Below, piece by piece: positions 33,237 through 46,134 of a DNA stretch of 64,000 nucleotides (the stretch's first letter is position 1; every line of letters begins with the position of its first letter). The position numbers were made by a program, and so were the translations under genes. The notes below the pieces were generated by a model. That model saw only the letters and a list, made by a program, of their open reading frames with translations. It searched no databases and was not told the origin of the DNA. The stretch lies in NCBI RefSeq assembly GCF_020497125.1, contig NC_059075.1, positions 29,734,003 through 29,798,002 on the forward strand, written 5' to 3'. Source of the DNA: Mauremys mutica. Its lineage: Eukaryota; Chordata; Testudines; Geoemydidae.

Positions 33237-33535
33237 TCAGTGTTTTGCATGCATGCAAAAAAATTCTCTCTTAAAGGTTTCATTCCTTTTTGGTAAGTAA
33301 TAATTCTCAAATGTAGTCAGTGTTTTACTTAACTCCATGCTTTCACCTCCTTCAAATTTAAAGTTGTTATAAATATCCAATGCTTCCTCCCCAACAACAT
33401 GCGAAAAGATCGCTGATTTCACTTTGTCATTTTTCTCCTCTGCCCCTCTGGCTGCTGAATACAATTCAAATCTGTCAGAATTTTTTCCAGTTCTCTGCAA
33501 CATTGCCTACCAATTGCAGACTGGATGGAGGTTGC
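33237..33535 (-). pseudogene. Ty3/Gypsy retrotransposon gag fragment
   Basis: The - strand encodes a fragment with the hallmark order of a Ty3/Gypsy gag domain: a WKKF/DRFELYSAA start, then 'KSAIFSHVVGEEALDIYNNF', then 'LTTFENYYLPKRNETFKREFF'. The frame shifts by one around 33475-33503. Gag of this type forms the particle for a non-viral LTR retrotransposon. Only the 5' part of the element remains; after 33237 the sequence changes. Confidence 0.85.
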
Positions 33536-33714
33536 AACACATCCCTTTTTGGCTTCCCTCCCCACTTTCTTAAGCTAGTCAAGCTACTATTGTGCTCACC
33601 AAATACATGCAGAAGCCTCAGTGCCTGGTACTCCACATGCCTCTCTTTGTCTCCGCTTTCAGTTGCAAACACAGGAGTTAACTTCAAAATGACTGCAGTT
33701 TCCTTCTCATGCAG

Positions 33715-33952
33715 CACTTCTGACACCATGTCACGATCTTGGAGTTCATTAAACAACAAACCAGATAAATGAGAAAGGAATAAAACTTTAATAAAACAAA
33801 CTGGAGAGCTGCTGTGGTGAACTGCTGCACGCAGCCATGTGGTGTTCCCAACCGCGTCTCCAGGGCACATCTCCTAATTCTATATTCATAATACTGTCCC
33901 TTATGAGGGAGCATCTCTAAATTATAATCTTCTACAAACCTATCTTTATGGA
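33715..33952 (-). mobile_element. Ty3/Gypsy 5' LTR end and primer-binding site
   Basis: The - strand reads ...GATCGTGACA then TGGTGTCAGAAGTG (33715-33728), a leucine-tRNA-type primer site common in vertebrate Gypsy elements. The gag fragment follows about 180 bases later, so the order LTR, primer site, gag is right. The LTR begins (+ coordinate) at 33729; its far end is uncertain, either about 33868 or about 33952. ATTAAA lies near 33790. Confidence 0.75.
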
Positions 33953-34382
33953 CATCTCCAGCATGGGGATGGGGTAATCACTAGGTAACTCAGGGGATCT
34001 CATCTGAAGAGCTGGTCAGAATTTTTCAAATTTTCAATATTTTGAAATTTTAAATAAAAAAAATCAGGAAAACGTTCAATGGAATTTCATTGTTAAAAGC
34101 TGGTTCCCATTTTTCAACCATCTCTAAAGCTGATTGAAAATATTTCACAATTCTGAAATTTCAGTTTTTGGGGGGAAAAAAGGGGGGGGGGATCAGTTCC
34201 CTTCTCCCATTTTTATACCCGACCCAGCTATATTTCCATACTTCCAGTTCCTGCTGACCTAATGGAATGAAGGGAAAAGGTGAATCACCATTTTGACATT
34301 TGCTCATAAATGGAGGGGAGGGGGAAGATACCAAAGGGAAAAAAGGAAAGGGAGCCACTGATCAAAGAGCTATACTATAGGC
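33953..34382. other. intron, nothing recognised
   Basis: AT-rich sequence with G-runs at about 34169-34190. The last eight bases (CTATAGGC, 34375-34382) are the left target copy of the next element. Confidence 0.5.
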
Positions 34383-34691
34383 CAGGGGTCAGCAACCTTT
34401 CAGAAGTGGTGTGCCGAGTCTTCATTTATTCACTCTAATTTAAGGTTTCGCATGCCAGTAACACATTTTAACATTTTTAGAAGATCTTTCTATAAGTCTA
34501 TAATATATAATTAAACTATTGTTGTATGTAAAGTAAATAAGGATTTTAAAATGTTTAAGAAGCTTCATTTAAAATTAAATTAAAATGCAGAGCCCCCCAG
34601 ACCTGTGGCCAGGACCTGGGCAGTGTGAGTGCCACTGAAAATCAGCTCGCATGCTGCCTTTGGCACGCGTGCCATAGGTTGCCTACTGCTG
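34383..34691. mobile_element. hAT MITE with perfect 8-bp target duplication
   Basis: Begins CAGGGGTCAGCAACCTTTCA and ends TAGGTTGCCTACTGCTG, inverted ends of a well-known hAT type. CTATAGGC is repeated at 34375-34382 and 34692-34699. The 309-bp element is AT-rich and non-coding. Confidence 0.92.
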
Positions 34692-34699
34692 CTATAGGC

Positions 34700-36130
34700 T
34701 GACACTGAAGAGATCTTTACCTGCCACTGAAATTTAGCCACTGTCAAAAAGTGTTTGTGATGCCCATTCGTTCTGAACTCAAACATCAGAACTTCAGATT
34801 ACTGTAAAACTGTTACTTACATCCACAGACACACAAGGAGGCAGACAATGGGCTCTTTTTGGTAAGAAGAGTTTGAGTCACCTGTAAACCAGTCTGCTGC
34901 TCTGTCTGGGGCTTGTTGACACCAGAAAGTTATACCGTTTTCCCTACAGTAGAAATCCCTGTTTTACAAACTAAAAATTGAATATCTTAAAATTACAATA
35001 GGTTCAGTGCGTAAATTGCAGTATGGTGCAATTCATCACTTTCTTCTTATCCTTTAAATCACTGCACTGAAGGCATCAGAATGTGATGTCGACTTATTCT
35101 TTGAGCTCAGCCTTGGTTTTAAAAAGAGGATTATTGGGAACTGCAGTCCAGAGTCAAATAGGTGTATGCTGTGTGTACAGGATCAGAATTGCATGTTTAG
35201 CACACGTATGCCTGGAATGATACCGACAGAACTTCTCTCAGCATATGCATCCCTGATTTATCCGGGAACTTTGTTTAGAAGAGAAACTTTTGATATTTTG
35301 CTTGTTGATCTTTAACCTTAACCATTATGTTTGCTCTTTTTCTTTAGGGCTTTATCAAAGAATGTTAAAATAACCTGTGTCTCAACCTTTATCATTCTTG
35401 GGGTTTTTAAAACTTTTTTTTGATGATATTTTCACTCTGTAGAATAAGTAAATAAATAATATAAAGACATTAACATGTAGAAAACCTAACAAGTAGTACA
35501 AGGTAAATTAAAAAGCCTGCTCAGAATTTCACAGCAAAACAGCTCCGTTGAAATCAGCATGTCTGGTCTCGTGCTGTTGGTTTTTGGTCTGCTTTCTCTC
35601 ACCCTCCCTTTTTGGGTCTTGTGCAATTTTTGTTTTTCATTTCAGTTTGTCCAAGGGCACTATTTTTTAATAGCTTTCCAAGCTTATTGAGCCCTTATGG
35701 GAAAGTGATTATTTTTTCAGCTGGTAACACTAAATCCATGTGTATTGCGTTTGTATAGAGGATTCAAGGGCTTACCTAGGTTGAAGTATAAGTAGCCTTT
35801 TCTTCATCTTAGAAAATCACTGGTCTTTTCAGAAGACTGTTGTTGAGGTACTTCTGTTTTTTGGTTTAGTCTTATGGATTTTTCTTCCCACTGCATATGC
35901 CCATAGTGTAACATCTAAAGGGTATTGATCCAGGTCTTACTTGCTTCAGGGCACATAGTATTAAAACTACATAGGGCCAGGCTGATTAGAGCTCTCTCCA
36001 GTAGAGTGTGTGTGTCTTATTCAGGAAAGGGAGGGGAATAAAAGGGATTTTAAAATGTTAAGGGAAAGCAGTAAACCTATAGCAAAATCTTACTGGACTG
36101 GAACTTGGAAACCATGAGTCTCTCCACAGC
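34700..36130. other. intron, nothing recognised
   Basis: AT-rich intron without open frames of note. Confidence 0.5.
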
Positions 36131-36345
36131 CTCATCAATAGTTTTTGTGTGGATGCTTGAGCATGTCATTTCCCTTCTCTGTGCACCTGTTTTCTCTGCA
36201 ACTCTTTGTTGGGCCTGTCTATTTAGATGGGGGGCTCTTTGAGGCAGAGACTGCCTCTTGCTATCAGGAGGTACATTGCTTAAGAAAATGGGCACCTGAT
36301 CTGGGTTGGAGACTATCAGTGCTACTATAATACAAATATAATAGT
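36131..36345 (+). mobile_element. CORE-SINE/MIR 3' part
   Basis: The blocks 'tgtcatttcccttctctgtg', 'ttagatggggggctctttga', 'ggcagagactgcctcttgct' and 'cacctgatctgggttggaga' ending 'gtgctactataatacaaat' match the 3' portion and tail of an amniote CORE-SINE. Confidence 0.75.
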
Positions 36346-36579
36346 GTAAAGTCAAGGGAAGACAGTCAACCTGCAGAAAAATCCAGGTAGCAGATTAATC
36401 ATGGTCATACACAAAAATGCATTGTTTAAAAAAAAAAACAACAAAAAACCATGTAGCTAATGAAAACAGGGACATTCTGAGTTAGGACTGGTATTTCTTT
36501 ACATGTTCATCTTTAGCCCTTCATATTGAATCCTACAGTATCTGACAGTAAAAATAACTGCTCTTGCAGTGCTTTGCAT

Positions 36580-36765
36580 TTTCAAACGGTTATATAAAGC
36601 TTACCATAGGTAATACCTATTTAACAGGTGCTTATACAAACCACTAGCCCCAGAGAGGTTAAATGATTGTCCCAGGGTCACACAGAGCACAGAGTAGAGT
36701 GCAGGAGTTCCTGGCTCTTTTCTGTTTTCACTGCACTCTGATCATGTGGCCTTTCTAACTTCCAC
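36580..36765 (-). mobile_element. MIR SINE
   Basis: Reversed MIR order: 'gagaggttaaatgattgtcc', 'cagggtcacacagagcacag', 'agtgcaggagttcctggctc' and 'cactgcactctgatcatgtg'. Confidence 0.82.
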
Positions 36766-37900
36766 ACTGGTATGAGATCCCTGTAATATTTAGGCAAATC
36801 AGAAGAATGCTGAGGAGAGTCTCACTTAATTCCTGGACAAACAATGAAATGGTGAGAATAGATGTCATACTCTGAAATCTGGATGTGTGAAAAAGGTTTA
36901 AGCTTAAATGTCATAATTGGTTTGTGTCATAATGTTAACACTGCATAAACTTGTAAACCTTTTGGTTTATGGTGTTAAAAAATCCTTTTGTAGATGTGCT
37001 TGAGGGCTGACATCTGAGAAATGAATGCCTGTAGTAGGGTCTGTTGTGTAAAAGTACTGATTATTGTACCAATATAGGGTGAATTGCATAATTGGGGGTA
37101 GGAAAAGTATTTAGAACGCATGTTGGCATATGAGGCAGAATTCCTGTGGTATTTTACTGTCATTGGGACTTCCCAAAGCTTAGGTATTGTAACTATTTAA
37201 AAAGAAATCCTCCCCCAGACCAGCAAAGATTTGACCACAGAATGGACTTACTAAAATTCTACATTTAAAAAAATAAATCAGAACTGGGTAGGGTGTTTTC
37301 TGGAAGTTGCACAAGCATAAAGTGTATTTAACTGAATCCTGGATTGATCTCATTCCTACAACATTAAATATAACTTGCAAACATCAGTGAAGCAATATAC
37401 ATAAAAGGCTGATGTAATCACACATTTTTATTAAACAAATGAACCTGAAATCAGCCAGATATGTATATAGCAAAAGTGTATCTCAGAATCTTTTACTAAA
37501 GTCCTTGTCCCATTCTCTCCTTAGTCTAATTTAGGACCCTGTCCTGCAAGATGCCAAGCATCCTCTTCCAAGGAAATGAGCAACCCCAACTCCCACTGAT
37601 TTGAGCGAGAACTGTAGGCTCTCAGCACCTTACAGGATGTCCTTAGCCTTTAGGCCCTGATCCAACAACTTCCTGTGCACAAGTGGCTCTCTCCACGTGC
37701 AGCTGCAAGTTCAGTTCCGGAGATCATAAACTCCTTGTGGCAGGGACCTGTGTGGTTTTTATTTTTGTGAAGTGCCTTGTGCAGCTATAATGCTATAGCG
37801 CTAACTATGATGCCCGGCTTCTGCTATTGAGTGGGGTTCCATCCCCAGCAGGAGGACATGTGGCCAAGGTTTGAGGCTAAGCCACATTCAAACCTACAAT
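36766..37900. other. intron, nothing firm
   Basis: At about 37720-37820 'taaactccttgtggcaggga' and 'gtgccttgtgcagctataat' look like another CORE-SINE tail on the + strand. Otherwise unassigned. Confidence 0.5.
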
Positions 37901-38014
37901 TAGGGTGACCAGACAGCAAGTGTGAAAAATCGGGTAGGGGTAATAGGAGCTTATATAAGAAAAGACCCAAAAATCAGGACTGTCCCTATAAAATCGGGAC
38001 ATCTGGTCACCCTA
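37901..38014. mobile_element. Tc1/mariner-like MITE (TA target)
   Basis: Inverted ends TAGGGTGACCAGA and TCTGGTCACCCTA, 114 bp in all, bounded by TA on both sides, as expected when a TA target is duplicated. The interior carries 'aaaaatcgggta' and 'aaatcgggac', which pair. Common short element in turtle DNA; no transposase. Confidence 0.8.
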
Positions 38015-39307
38015 CTTACAATACATGTTTCCAGGGGAGAGAACAATTGCACACACAATAGTTTGGTTGCGATATTCAAAGGGTGCTAATGGAGTTTGGA
38101 GTGTGAGAACTGGGCTTTTAACTCTTAGTCTCTTTTTATAATGCCAGCCTGTATTCTAACTTGAACTCTTACAAAGCCTTAGTCACGGTAGGGGGCTGAC
38201 TGGTCCTGCGTGAGCAACAAAATGTACGGCTCTCTAAAGGCAGGAGGATTATGGGCGCCGATCTGAATACAGCCCTTTATCCTTGTGGGGTTCTGATGCC
38301 CAATCGGAGTCACGAGTCAGGTAAGAACTGTGCAGTATGCATGCTTAGATAAGCCAGTCACTGCCTTGAGCTGTCATTACGGTACAAGGAGTGTGTCATG
38401 AGAAACAAATGAAAGCATTCTCTATTTTACCTGTAGCTATTCTCGTCCAGTTGATTACATTTAAAGTAACATTTGTGGGCTGTATCCGAGAGTTCACTGC
38501 CTTTTGATGCGGAATGATGATGTTGAAGAATGGTGACCTTTCGTTCCCCTCCTGTATCTTTTTTTCTCCTCCTTCCTAGGTTGGTATCTTATGGAAGTTA
38601 GGTTGAGAAGAGGTTGTTTTTTTTGGTTCTTTTGTACGTATCATCTTCCCCCACCCGCCCCATCCCCCCCCATAAAAGGGAGGGGGAAGGAATGGGGACA
38701 CGGAAGCATCTGGAAATGCTGAAGTTAAATGGCATGGCAAATCAAGGCTGCTGATCCAGTTTGCATTAATAGTTATGTTAACAGGATGTTAATCCTAGAA
38801 ATTATTATTAAAGAGACACTGGCAAGTAAGCTTAAAGACAAAGTTTTTGCATTTGTGAAGTTTTATAAAACCCAATTATAATACAAATATTTTGATGAAA
38901 CTTTTTTACAAAATGAATTGATCACATGGAGGTGGGGGGATGGGTATTTACATCGGAATATCCTCCTACAGTATTGTGAATCCATGACCAAAGTATTTGG
39001 TCTATGAGAACAAAAAAGTGGAAATGATAGGAATAAAGTAAAAATGACTCATCTGGTTTCACTGTCCAAACCTACTGAAGTGCAAAAAGTAAACAAAAAG
39101 CAAAAACTGAAAAATAAAGTAGATACTTAAAGATTTTTTTTTAAGTCTCAGATGTTTCTCACACAGGTAATGAGCCTCCTTTCACTGTATCTTAGCAATA
39201 ATGAAACAGATTGTTAAACATTAACAGAAGTTACTTGTTCAGTCATCACTTGGCACATACATTTGCAAGAGAACCTGGGCTGCCCTGCACCTAATTATGA
39301 TCTATAT
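38015..39307. other. intron, nothing recognised
   Basis: AT-rich intron with a purine/C-run patch at about 38640-38700. No gene. Confidence 0.5.
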
Positions 39308-39311
39308 ATGT

Positions 39312-40082
39312 TATGACGAAGTTCCTCCTCTGCCTTGGTGGGTCCTGCACTTATTGGCGGATTTGCTCGCCTCAGAGATTCACGGCAGCCCTCAGTTTGG
39401 CCACTTTTGCTTGTGGCTCAAACCTGCCGTTCACTCAGCTTACCTCATCACTGGCCAGCATGGGGACAAGGAAGGAGAACAATCTCCGCAGTCTCTGCTG
39501 ACGCACCGAGTGTGTTAGGGGACAGGCCAGGAACTTTCTCCTCTGGTGGGACCCACATAGTCCAGGTCAACTCCTCTTATATCCAATCGGGGAGAGGGTG
39601 GAACCCGGGCTCACACTCTACTCCAGGTTCCAGCCCAGGGCCCTGTGGATCACAGCTGTCTACAGTGTTTCTTGTGACAGCTACAATGCCCTGGACTACT
39701 TCCCCATGGCCTTCTCCCAACACCTTCTTTATCCTCACCACAGGACCTTCCTCCTGATGCCAGATAGCGTTTGTACTCCTCAGTCCTCCAGCAACAGCAT
39801 ACCCCTCACTGACTGAAGTTTTTAAACCAGGTGCCCTGATTAGCCTGCCTGTCTTAATTGATTCTAGTAGCTTCTTAATTGGCTCCAGGTGTCCTAATTA
39901 GCCTGCTTGCCTTAATTGGTTCCAGCAAGTTCCTGATTGTTCTGGAAATGCCCCTGTTACCTTACCCAGGGAAAAGGGACCTGCTTAATCTGGGGCTAAT
40001 ATATCTGCCGTCTATCACTGTCCTGTAGCCCGGTGCTCAAAAGGATCACTCTCCTGTAGCCATCTGGCCCGACCCTGTCACA
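39312..40082 (-). mobile_element. solo LTR with 4-bp target duplication
   Basis: The 771-bp element ends in GTCACA on the + strand and begins TATGACG (apparently a mutated TGTGACG). ATGT flanks it at 39308-39311 and 40083-40086, the 4-bp duplication usual for class I/gammaretrovirus-type ERVs. On the - strand it starts TGTGACAGGGTCGGG and has a TATA-like TTTAAAAA. Frames up to 140 codons across it are LTR shadows. Confidence 0.85.
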
Positions 40083-43000
40083 ATGTTTATAAAGCCTAGA
40101 ATTAATTCTGTAGAAGCTGCTTAAGTTTTTAAAGCAATAACAGATAACTTATTTTAAAATGTTAATACACATACTTTACCCACCTTATGAATCTAGCCAG
40201 GGAGCTTTTCGTGGTAGTGGACACAGTTCAGCTAACTTCTAGGAATGTATCTTGAAATGTTTGTGCAAGGCTCCCTGCCCATTGGATAGTATCTCCTAGG
40301 TTTTTGAATGTCCATTGGGAAATCAGAGGGTTTGGTGGATTCTTACATGTGCACTTTTGACCTGTTTCAGAAGTTACAAGTTCAGTCTATGATGAGTTTG
40401 AATTTCTGGCAACAACTGAAGTTGCCATTGAGCCAGGAAAGAACAATGGCATTTGGTTGTCTAAAGTTACCTCTCTCTGAGTGATGGCAGTGAACCTCTT
40501 TCTCTAAAGGTTAATGAGGGATTTCCTGTGTGACTCTCTAGGTTTAGTGAATACTGTATCCCGTGGTGTTAGCTCTTTCACCTCTCAAACCCCCACTTAC
40601 AGTTAGACCCTCAGCTGGTGTCAATTAAGGTAGCTCTCTTTATATTATCTTAGAATCTGAGACCTAGACTTCTGTGCGAGCATGAGCTATACTGAGAGTT
40701 TGAGTCTGGTCCCACCACCTGATCTCTCTAGGCTGTTGGTCCTTAGATTGTATTTTTTAACTTATCTTTCAAGATATTTTGTTGTTGCTTTGCCACAAGC
40801 CATTTAAACAAATGTGATTAAAAATGTTTTCTGATTTCCTATTGCTCCTTGTTAGCCGGATCAATTTGAAGAGCAGTTAGAGTATGATTTCAAATCCTGA
40901 CGTGCCTGAACAGTAGCTGAAAACTGAAGCAATCTTTTCCTCCTCCTGATCAATCAAGACTGACAAACTTGAAGCCTCTTGTTAGTGCTAGAGAATTGAG
41001 ATCCTGAAATCCTGCCACTGAACAGTTCGGTTCAAGTAAATCTCTGTGTGTGCAGAGTGAGAGACCACCTTAGTGTTGCCTTGGGATCTCTCTTCCACCC
41101 TGGCCCGTGCATCTTTCCCTGATTTTTCAGTGTTAATTTGAGGGGCCTGTGTGACAGCACTGGTATTTGCTGACTAATGACAGAAGAGAGGCTGTGTAAA
41201 TTCAGTGCAGATAGTAATTCAAACACTTGAAAACTTATTTAGTTAGAAGAGCCACGGTGTTCAACCAGGAACGCATTTGTTCAGTGAAATGTTCCTTCCC
41301 CCCCCACCACATCCCCCCCCCCCACAATTCGCTGCTTTTTCCACCTCATCAGCTAATCTTTGGAAGTTCATGTTGGCTTTCAAGTTTGATCAGATCGGAA
41401 CGAGCAGTCTCTCGGAAGAGGGGATCAGGAGGAGATTAGCGCGGTTGGAAACTTGATGTCTAAATTTTCAGTACTGTGATTTGGCTTTTATCTTTAGCAT
41501 GACTCTCAACAGGAGTAAATTGGCTAAACTAAGTATGCTGTGGTTTTAAAAAATAACCCAGGGAGACACTTTTATGCAGTTCAAGATATGCATTTCCTAA
41601 AACAAAAAGTAGCTTGAGTGCTGGGTAATATCATATTGGCTTCAGACTTTTGCATAATGTAACAAACTTGTTCCTGTAGGAAAACTGTTTTTTGAGAGAG
41701 TAAAATCCTACATCTGGTAAAGTCAAATTTCTGGGGTTGGGTGGGGATGGATGGGAGGAGAAGTAGGGGGGGATGCTAATATATAGTCTGGGTTTTTTGT
41801 TTGTTTGTTTTTTTTTCAATCTAGATTCTGTGATCTTTTAAGCTTTAATTTTTTTAAATATGTGAAATTTTTAGTAGAGCAAGCGGCTAAACACTTGGGT
41901 AGCTCATATGATCACAGAGCTGCCAGTCCATTTCCAAAGCAGGGTTTGTTTGTTTTCAAAATTGTATGTTTTCTGATGTATTTATCAGATCATTACATCT
42001 CTAGCTGATGTCTCTAGTATGGCTGATGGCTGGACAAGATAATGTGACAGTTCCGTTTTCTGTCATTTGGCTTCCCATAATCTTCTCCCCTAGTGTGAAC
42101 GCTTCTAGCGCAGAATAACAGTGCCCTGTAATGCAAGGCTTTCCTGTTTGGAAAATTCCCTATTTTCCAAGTCCTTGCCATCATCCAGCAAATGAATTTT
42201 TTTTTAAAAGTCTCTGGTAAATGAAAGTATATTCAAGTATTTGTAGACAGAAGATTTCAGTTTTGTTCCACTGTCAATCTGGTACCTTTCGCTAACATTG
42301 TGTTAGATAAGATTGGAAGAATAATCTCATTCCAGATTGTGATTTTTTCTTCTTCTTGGAAGAAGGCAGCTCTCATTGCGTGGCATGTGTAGACTCAGAA
42401 CCTGGCATGTTTAGACTCAGAACCAGGATTCAGACCAGGCTTCATACCAGAAGCTATTTGAGTGCATCAGGTTTTTTTTTTTTCCTCCTGAGCCACCTCC
42501 ACTATTTTAGAGCCACCAGCTACAAAACAAAAGAAGTTTGATTTAAAGCAGGTTAGAACATGAACCTTTGGAGCCAGGTTTTCAAATGACCTTCAAATTT
42601 ATGCACATAAGATCTACTTTCATATGAACCTCCAGGCACTTGTATGTGCCAATCAGATGAGACTTAACACAGACGAAGGCAAATTTAATCTACTGTGTTA
42701 ACAGGTGCATGTATAATTTGGCAAGGGCAAATTAGAGGCCACGTCTGGAAATGTGTTCCTGAGTAGGAGTTGCAATGAGGATTGGTGACAGAACGTTAAC
42801 ATAAGTTATAGCATCAGAGGAAGCACATTGTAATTTTAAATGAAGCAAGTAATTTTTTTTTCTTTTTAAGCAGCCTGCTTCCCAGCAGGAACCACACTGC
42901 ACTGTCACTCCTTCCCCACCTCTGCACATCACTTTGAAAATTCCGGGATAAAACAGTCACTAGTCAGAGCCAGCGCTTGGCAGAGCTGCTGGAGTTCTGC

Positions 43001-43336
43001 TTTGGCCAGGATCTATGCATCATCATCTTTGAACATGAGGAATTTTTCTTTTCTAAAGCCAGTTTGGAAGGATTCACAGCAACCTCCAAGTAATCCATAT
43101 TCTGAATGAATACCTCAGGAGCAGCCCATTGATGGAGTCTGATTACTTTCCTAAATCACAGGAAAGGAATGATGTCTTATTTAACTCATTGGATCTGGAT
43201 AGATATAAACTAGCTGTTAATCTTGGCTATAAATGTGATACATTTTTGGCCTCTGTAAATCAAGTGGATGTCTGCAAGGAATGGTTTTTAACTAGTTTCT
43301 GGCCATTTTGTTGGCCTTTTGTATTTCCAGTAACTT
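40083..43336. other. 3.2 kb of intron, nothing recognised
   Basis: No coding block or named repeat. C-runs at about 41300-41330, T-runs at about 41806 and 42473, and a short direct duplication 'tagactcagaacc.gg' at about 42389 and 42412 are simple features. Confidence 0.5.
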
Positions 43337-43347
43337 GATGCTAGTTA

Positions 43348-43469
43348 AGTATCAGAGGGGTAGCCGTGTTAGTCTGGTTCTGTAGAAGTAGCAAAGAATC
43401 CTGTGGCACCTTATAGACTAACAGACGTTTTGCAGCATGAGCTTTCGTGGGTGAATACCCACTTCTTCG
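43348..43469 (+). mobile_element. turtle SINE-like repeat with 11-bp target duplication
   Basis: Begins AGTATCAGAGGGGTAGCCG and ends CCCACTTCTTCG, flanked by GATGCTAGTTA at 43337-43347 and 43470-43480. The long duplication implies retrotransposition by a LINE. Internal blocks are GTGGCACCTTATAGACTAAC and GCTTTCGTGGGTGAATACCC. Nearly identical to the forward arm at 54940. Confidence 0.88.
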
Positions 43470-43604
43470 GATGCTAGTTATAAACTTGTGCTTTCTTCTA
43501 TGAGAAATATGTATAAGGATGCTAGCCACTAGTTTTTGCTTAAAATGTGACCTGCCTTTACGAGTGAAATAATTATTTTTTGCACTACTTTATCATCTTC
43601 CATC

Positions 43605-43800
43605 AGCATTTTGGAGCATTTCAGATGATAATCATTTTAGTTTTACAACCTCACTGCAAGGTAGATCATACTCTCATTTTACAGGTGAGGAAACTGAGGC
43701 ACGGAGTATAATCAGCTTGTCCAATGTCACGTGGGAAGCTTAAAGAAGAGCCGTGACTTTGTTTCCAATCTTGTGTTGTAATCACAAGACCCTCCTGTTG
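43605..43800 (-). mobile_element. MIR SINE
   Basis: 'ctctcattttacaggtgagg', 'aaactgaggcacggagtata', 'ttgtccaatgtcacgtggga' and 'agccgtgactttgtttccaa' follow MIR in reverse. Confidence 0.85.
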
Positions 43801-46134
43801 ATCTTGTAAAGTATTAATTACTGCAGGAATCCCTATAGATCTTACAGACCCTGCATAATTCTCTGCAGGGTTGGAGCACCTTAACTCCTGGGAGCAGTCA
43901 CATATTACACAATGCTCTACTGACCAGTCGCTTTCCTCTCCCTTTCACAGTAGGCAGAGATTTTGATTAAAATATTTGAGTTGGAGTATTTACAAACAGC
44001 GGGTTGGAACCCTAAACTTCCCATCAGTGTGACATATACTAAGTATAAGTATGCACATGTGTGTCCTGCGTTTAGTGTGAACTTAGTAGTTACTTTGCAG
44101 TTTTAAGGAAAGCTAGTAACTGACAAAGAAATCCAAATAGTAGGGCTGGGTTTTTAAATTTTGTTTTGTTTTTGGAATATTTGTCTAAATTCACCCCCTT
44201 CTGCAGTGGAGTTTTGAAGGTTACCTTTCAAGTAAACTGTATTAAGCTAGGTATTAAAATCTAAAGCAGTTAAGGATTTTCCAATTTTGCATGATTATCG
44301 TAAAGCAATATACATGACATTATTTTTTTTAAAAGTGATGCCTTCAGGTTACATCTTATGGATGCTGCTTGCAAATTAATTAAGGAAATGAAATGATCAT
44401 CATGGAGGATTTGTAGCTTTCTTTATAAAGGACTCCAAACTCTCCAGAAGAGCAATATTCAGTGAGAAGCTGTGGTAAAATTTCTGGATTTTATTCACAA
44501 GACTTGCATAAGTCATTGTTCTTAAATTTCGCTGGCTGTAGTTTAACCTGGAGATCCAGACAGCTTTATGTAACACAAAGTAGGAAGTTTGGATAGTTGC
44601 GGCAGAATTTGATGCTTTTGAAAACAGATACAAAGATTAAAAGTAAAAAATCCCAGTAGCTTTCTAATCCAGCCAAGTGAGTTGTGAAATGAGCACTGTC
44701 TTAAATATAACGTTGTGACTTATAACAAACAAAAATATCTATGTACATTCTAATTTCCTCATCTGTGTCCATCCTTGTGTTATCTCAAGTTGGTTTCTGG
44801 AAAAATATCTCATTAGAGGTGGGTTTTAAGGATTCTGGCGCATTGTGTTCTGTGTAATAAACAGGAAGAGGCGCTAGCAAGGGAGAGTTATTTTGTTCAG
44901 ACCTAGATCTCTAACAGTGTTGCCGGTGAACAAAAGATAACTGCACAATTAGTGGATACAGGTTTGAAATGTTTTATTTTTCATAGTGCTCTGTGTGAAT
45001 GTTCATCCACACAATAAGTAGCTTTTCATACAGAAAACAAATCTCTGATCCTGGTCTTAAACAGAAGTACAAAGCACACACAGGAGAAGTTTGCTTTATG
45101 CAGGAAGAGTTTTAGGTATTTTATTGAAAACTACTTACGCATATTGGCCAGCTGACACAGATATTTGCAAAGGATTCCTATAGGCTTAAGAACAGGTGTT
45201 GGGAACAGGATGTTCTTATTTCAGTAACAAACTAATTGTCCTTTGGCAGAAAAATCCTACTAGGTATATATTGTATGTATATTCAGAATATGTGATCAGT
45301 TCCTCATCAGCTGCCCTGAATGCACTTACAACCCTCACTTGTCATTAATATGGCTTAACTTTGTCACCAGCCTAATACCCTCCCCTTTTTTTAATTTAAG
45401 ATATTTGTCAGTTTCCACAGCTGGAGACCATGTTAGAGTCCACCTTCTACAGATGCCTGCAGAAGATTCTCAGTTCCTTTGGCTCATTCTCTTCAGAGCT
45501 ACCTTTTATAGCAATGGGGGTAGGCTTCTTCTCCAAATGTTACCATCTTCAACTTTCATTTGCATTTAGATTCAATCCAAGCATCCTAAGAGATTCGGCC
45601 CCCTGGTTTCCAGTAACATAGCTACAGTAATTTCTGCTGATAAAGGAATCACCACTATATATTAATTTTGATCTATTTCCACAGATGATTTATGATCTAA
45701 ATCACTGAGGGTGAGATGTGAAAGGGTCATAATCATCCTTTTCCCTTTTTATATATTTGCAGGTAGCATCTGGACTGATGAGGAAGGAAAACACTAGTTT
45801 ATAGTGTGGAAGAGGGTTTTTTCCAATTATTTTTGGTGGAATCAGATGGTTAATACTTTACCTCTTGATTAGTGTGGTGGAATGTCATGTCTGTCTCTTT
45901 TTAGCCCCAGACAGACTGTAGTAAGGAAATTAGAGAGTTATCTCTAGAGGGTAAATTTCTTTTGTTAACACCACCAAAGTCTTGATACATCTGTGTTAAG
46001 CTCTCCATTCTGAGGATCATCTCTTTGATCTCTCTGTTAGATGCAACAGGACCATGTGATTCAAAGGCAGAGCCCACAAAACTCCATCACATCCTCTCTA
46101 GTGATTCCATGGAACTTCTGTTCCTAGGCAGCGC
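43801..46134. other. intron, nothing recognised
   Basis: No gene or named element. Frames at 44400-44633 and 45339-45621 show no domain. Confidence 0.5.

Noticed and set aside
33475..33870. 131-codon frame on the - strand as a gene
   Set aside because: It starts inside the Gypsy LTR and runs through the primer site; only the gag part after it is protein-like.
39313..39816. Frames of 62-140 codons as a protein gene
   Set aside because: They lie entirely inside a solo LTR with target duplication.
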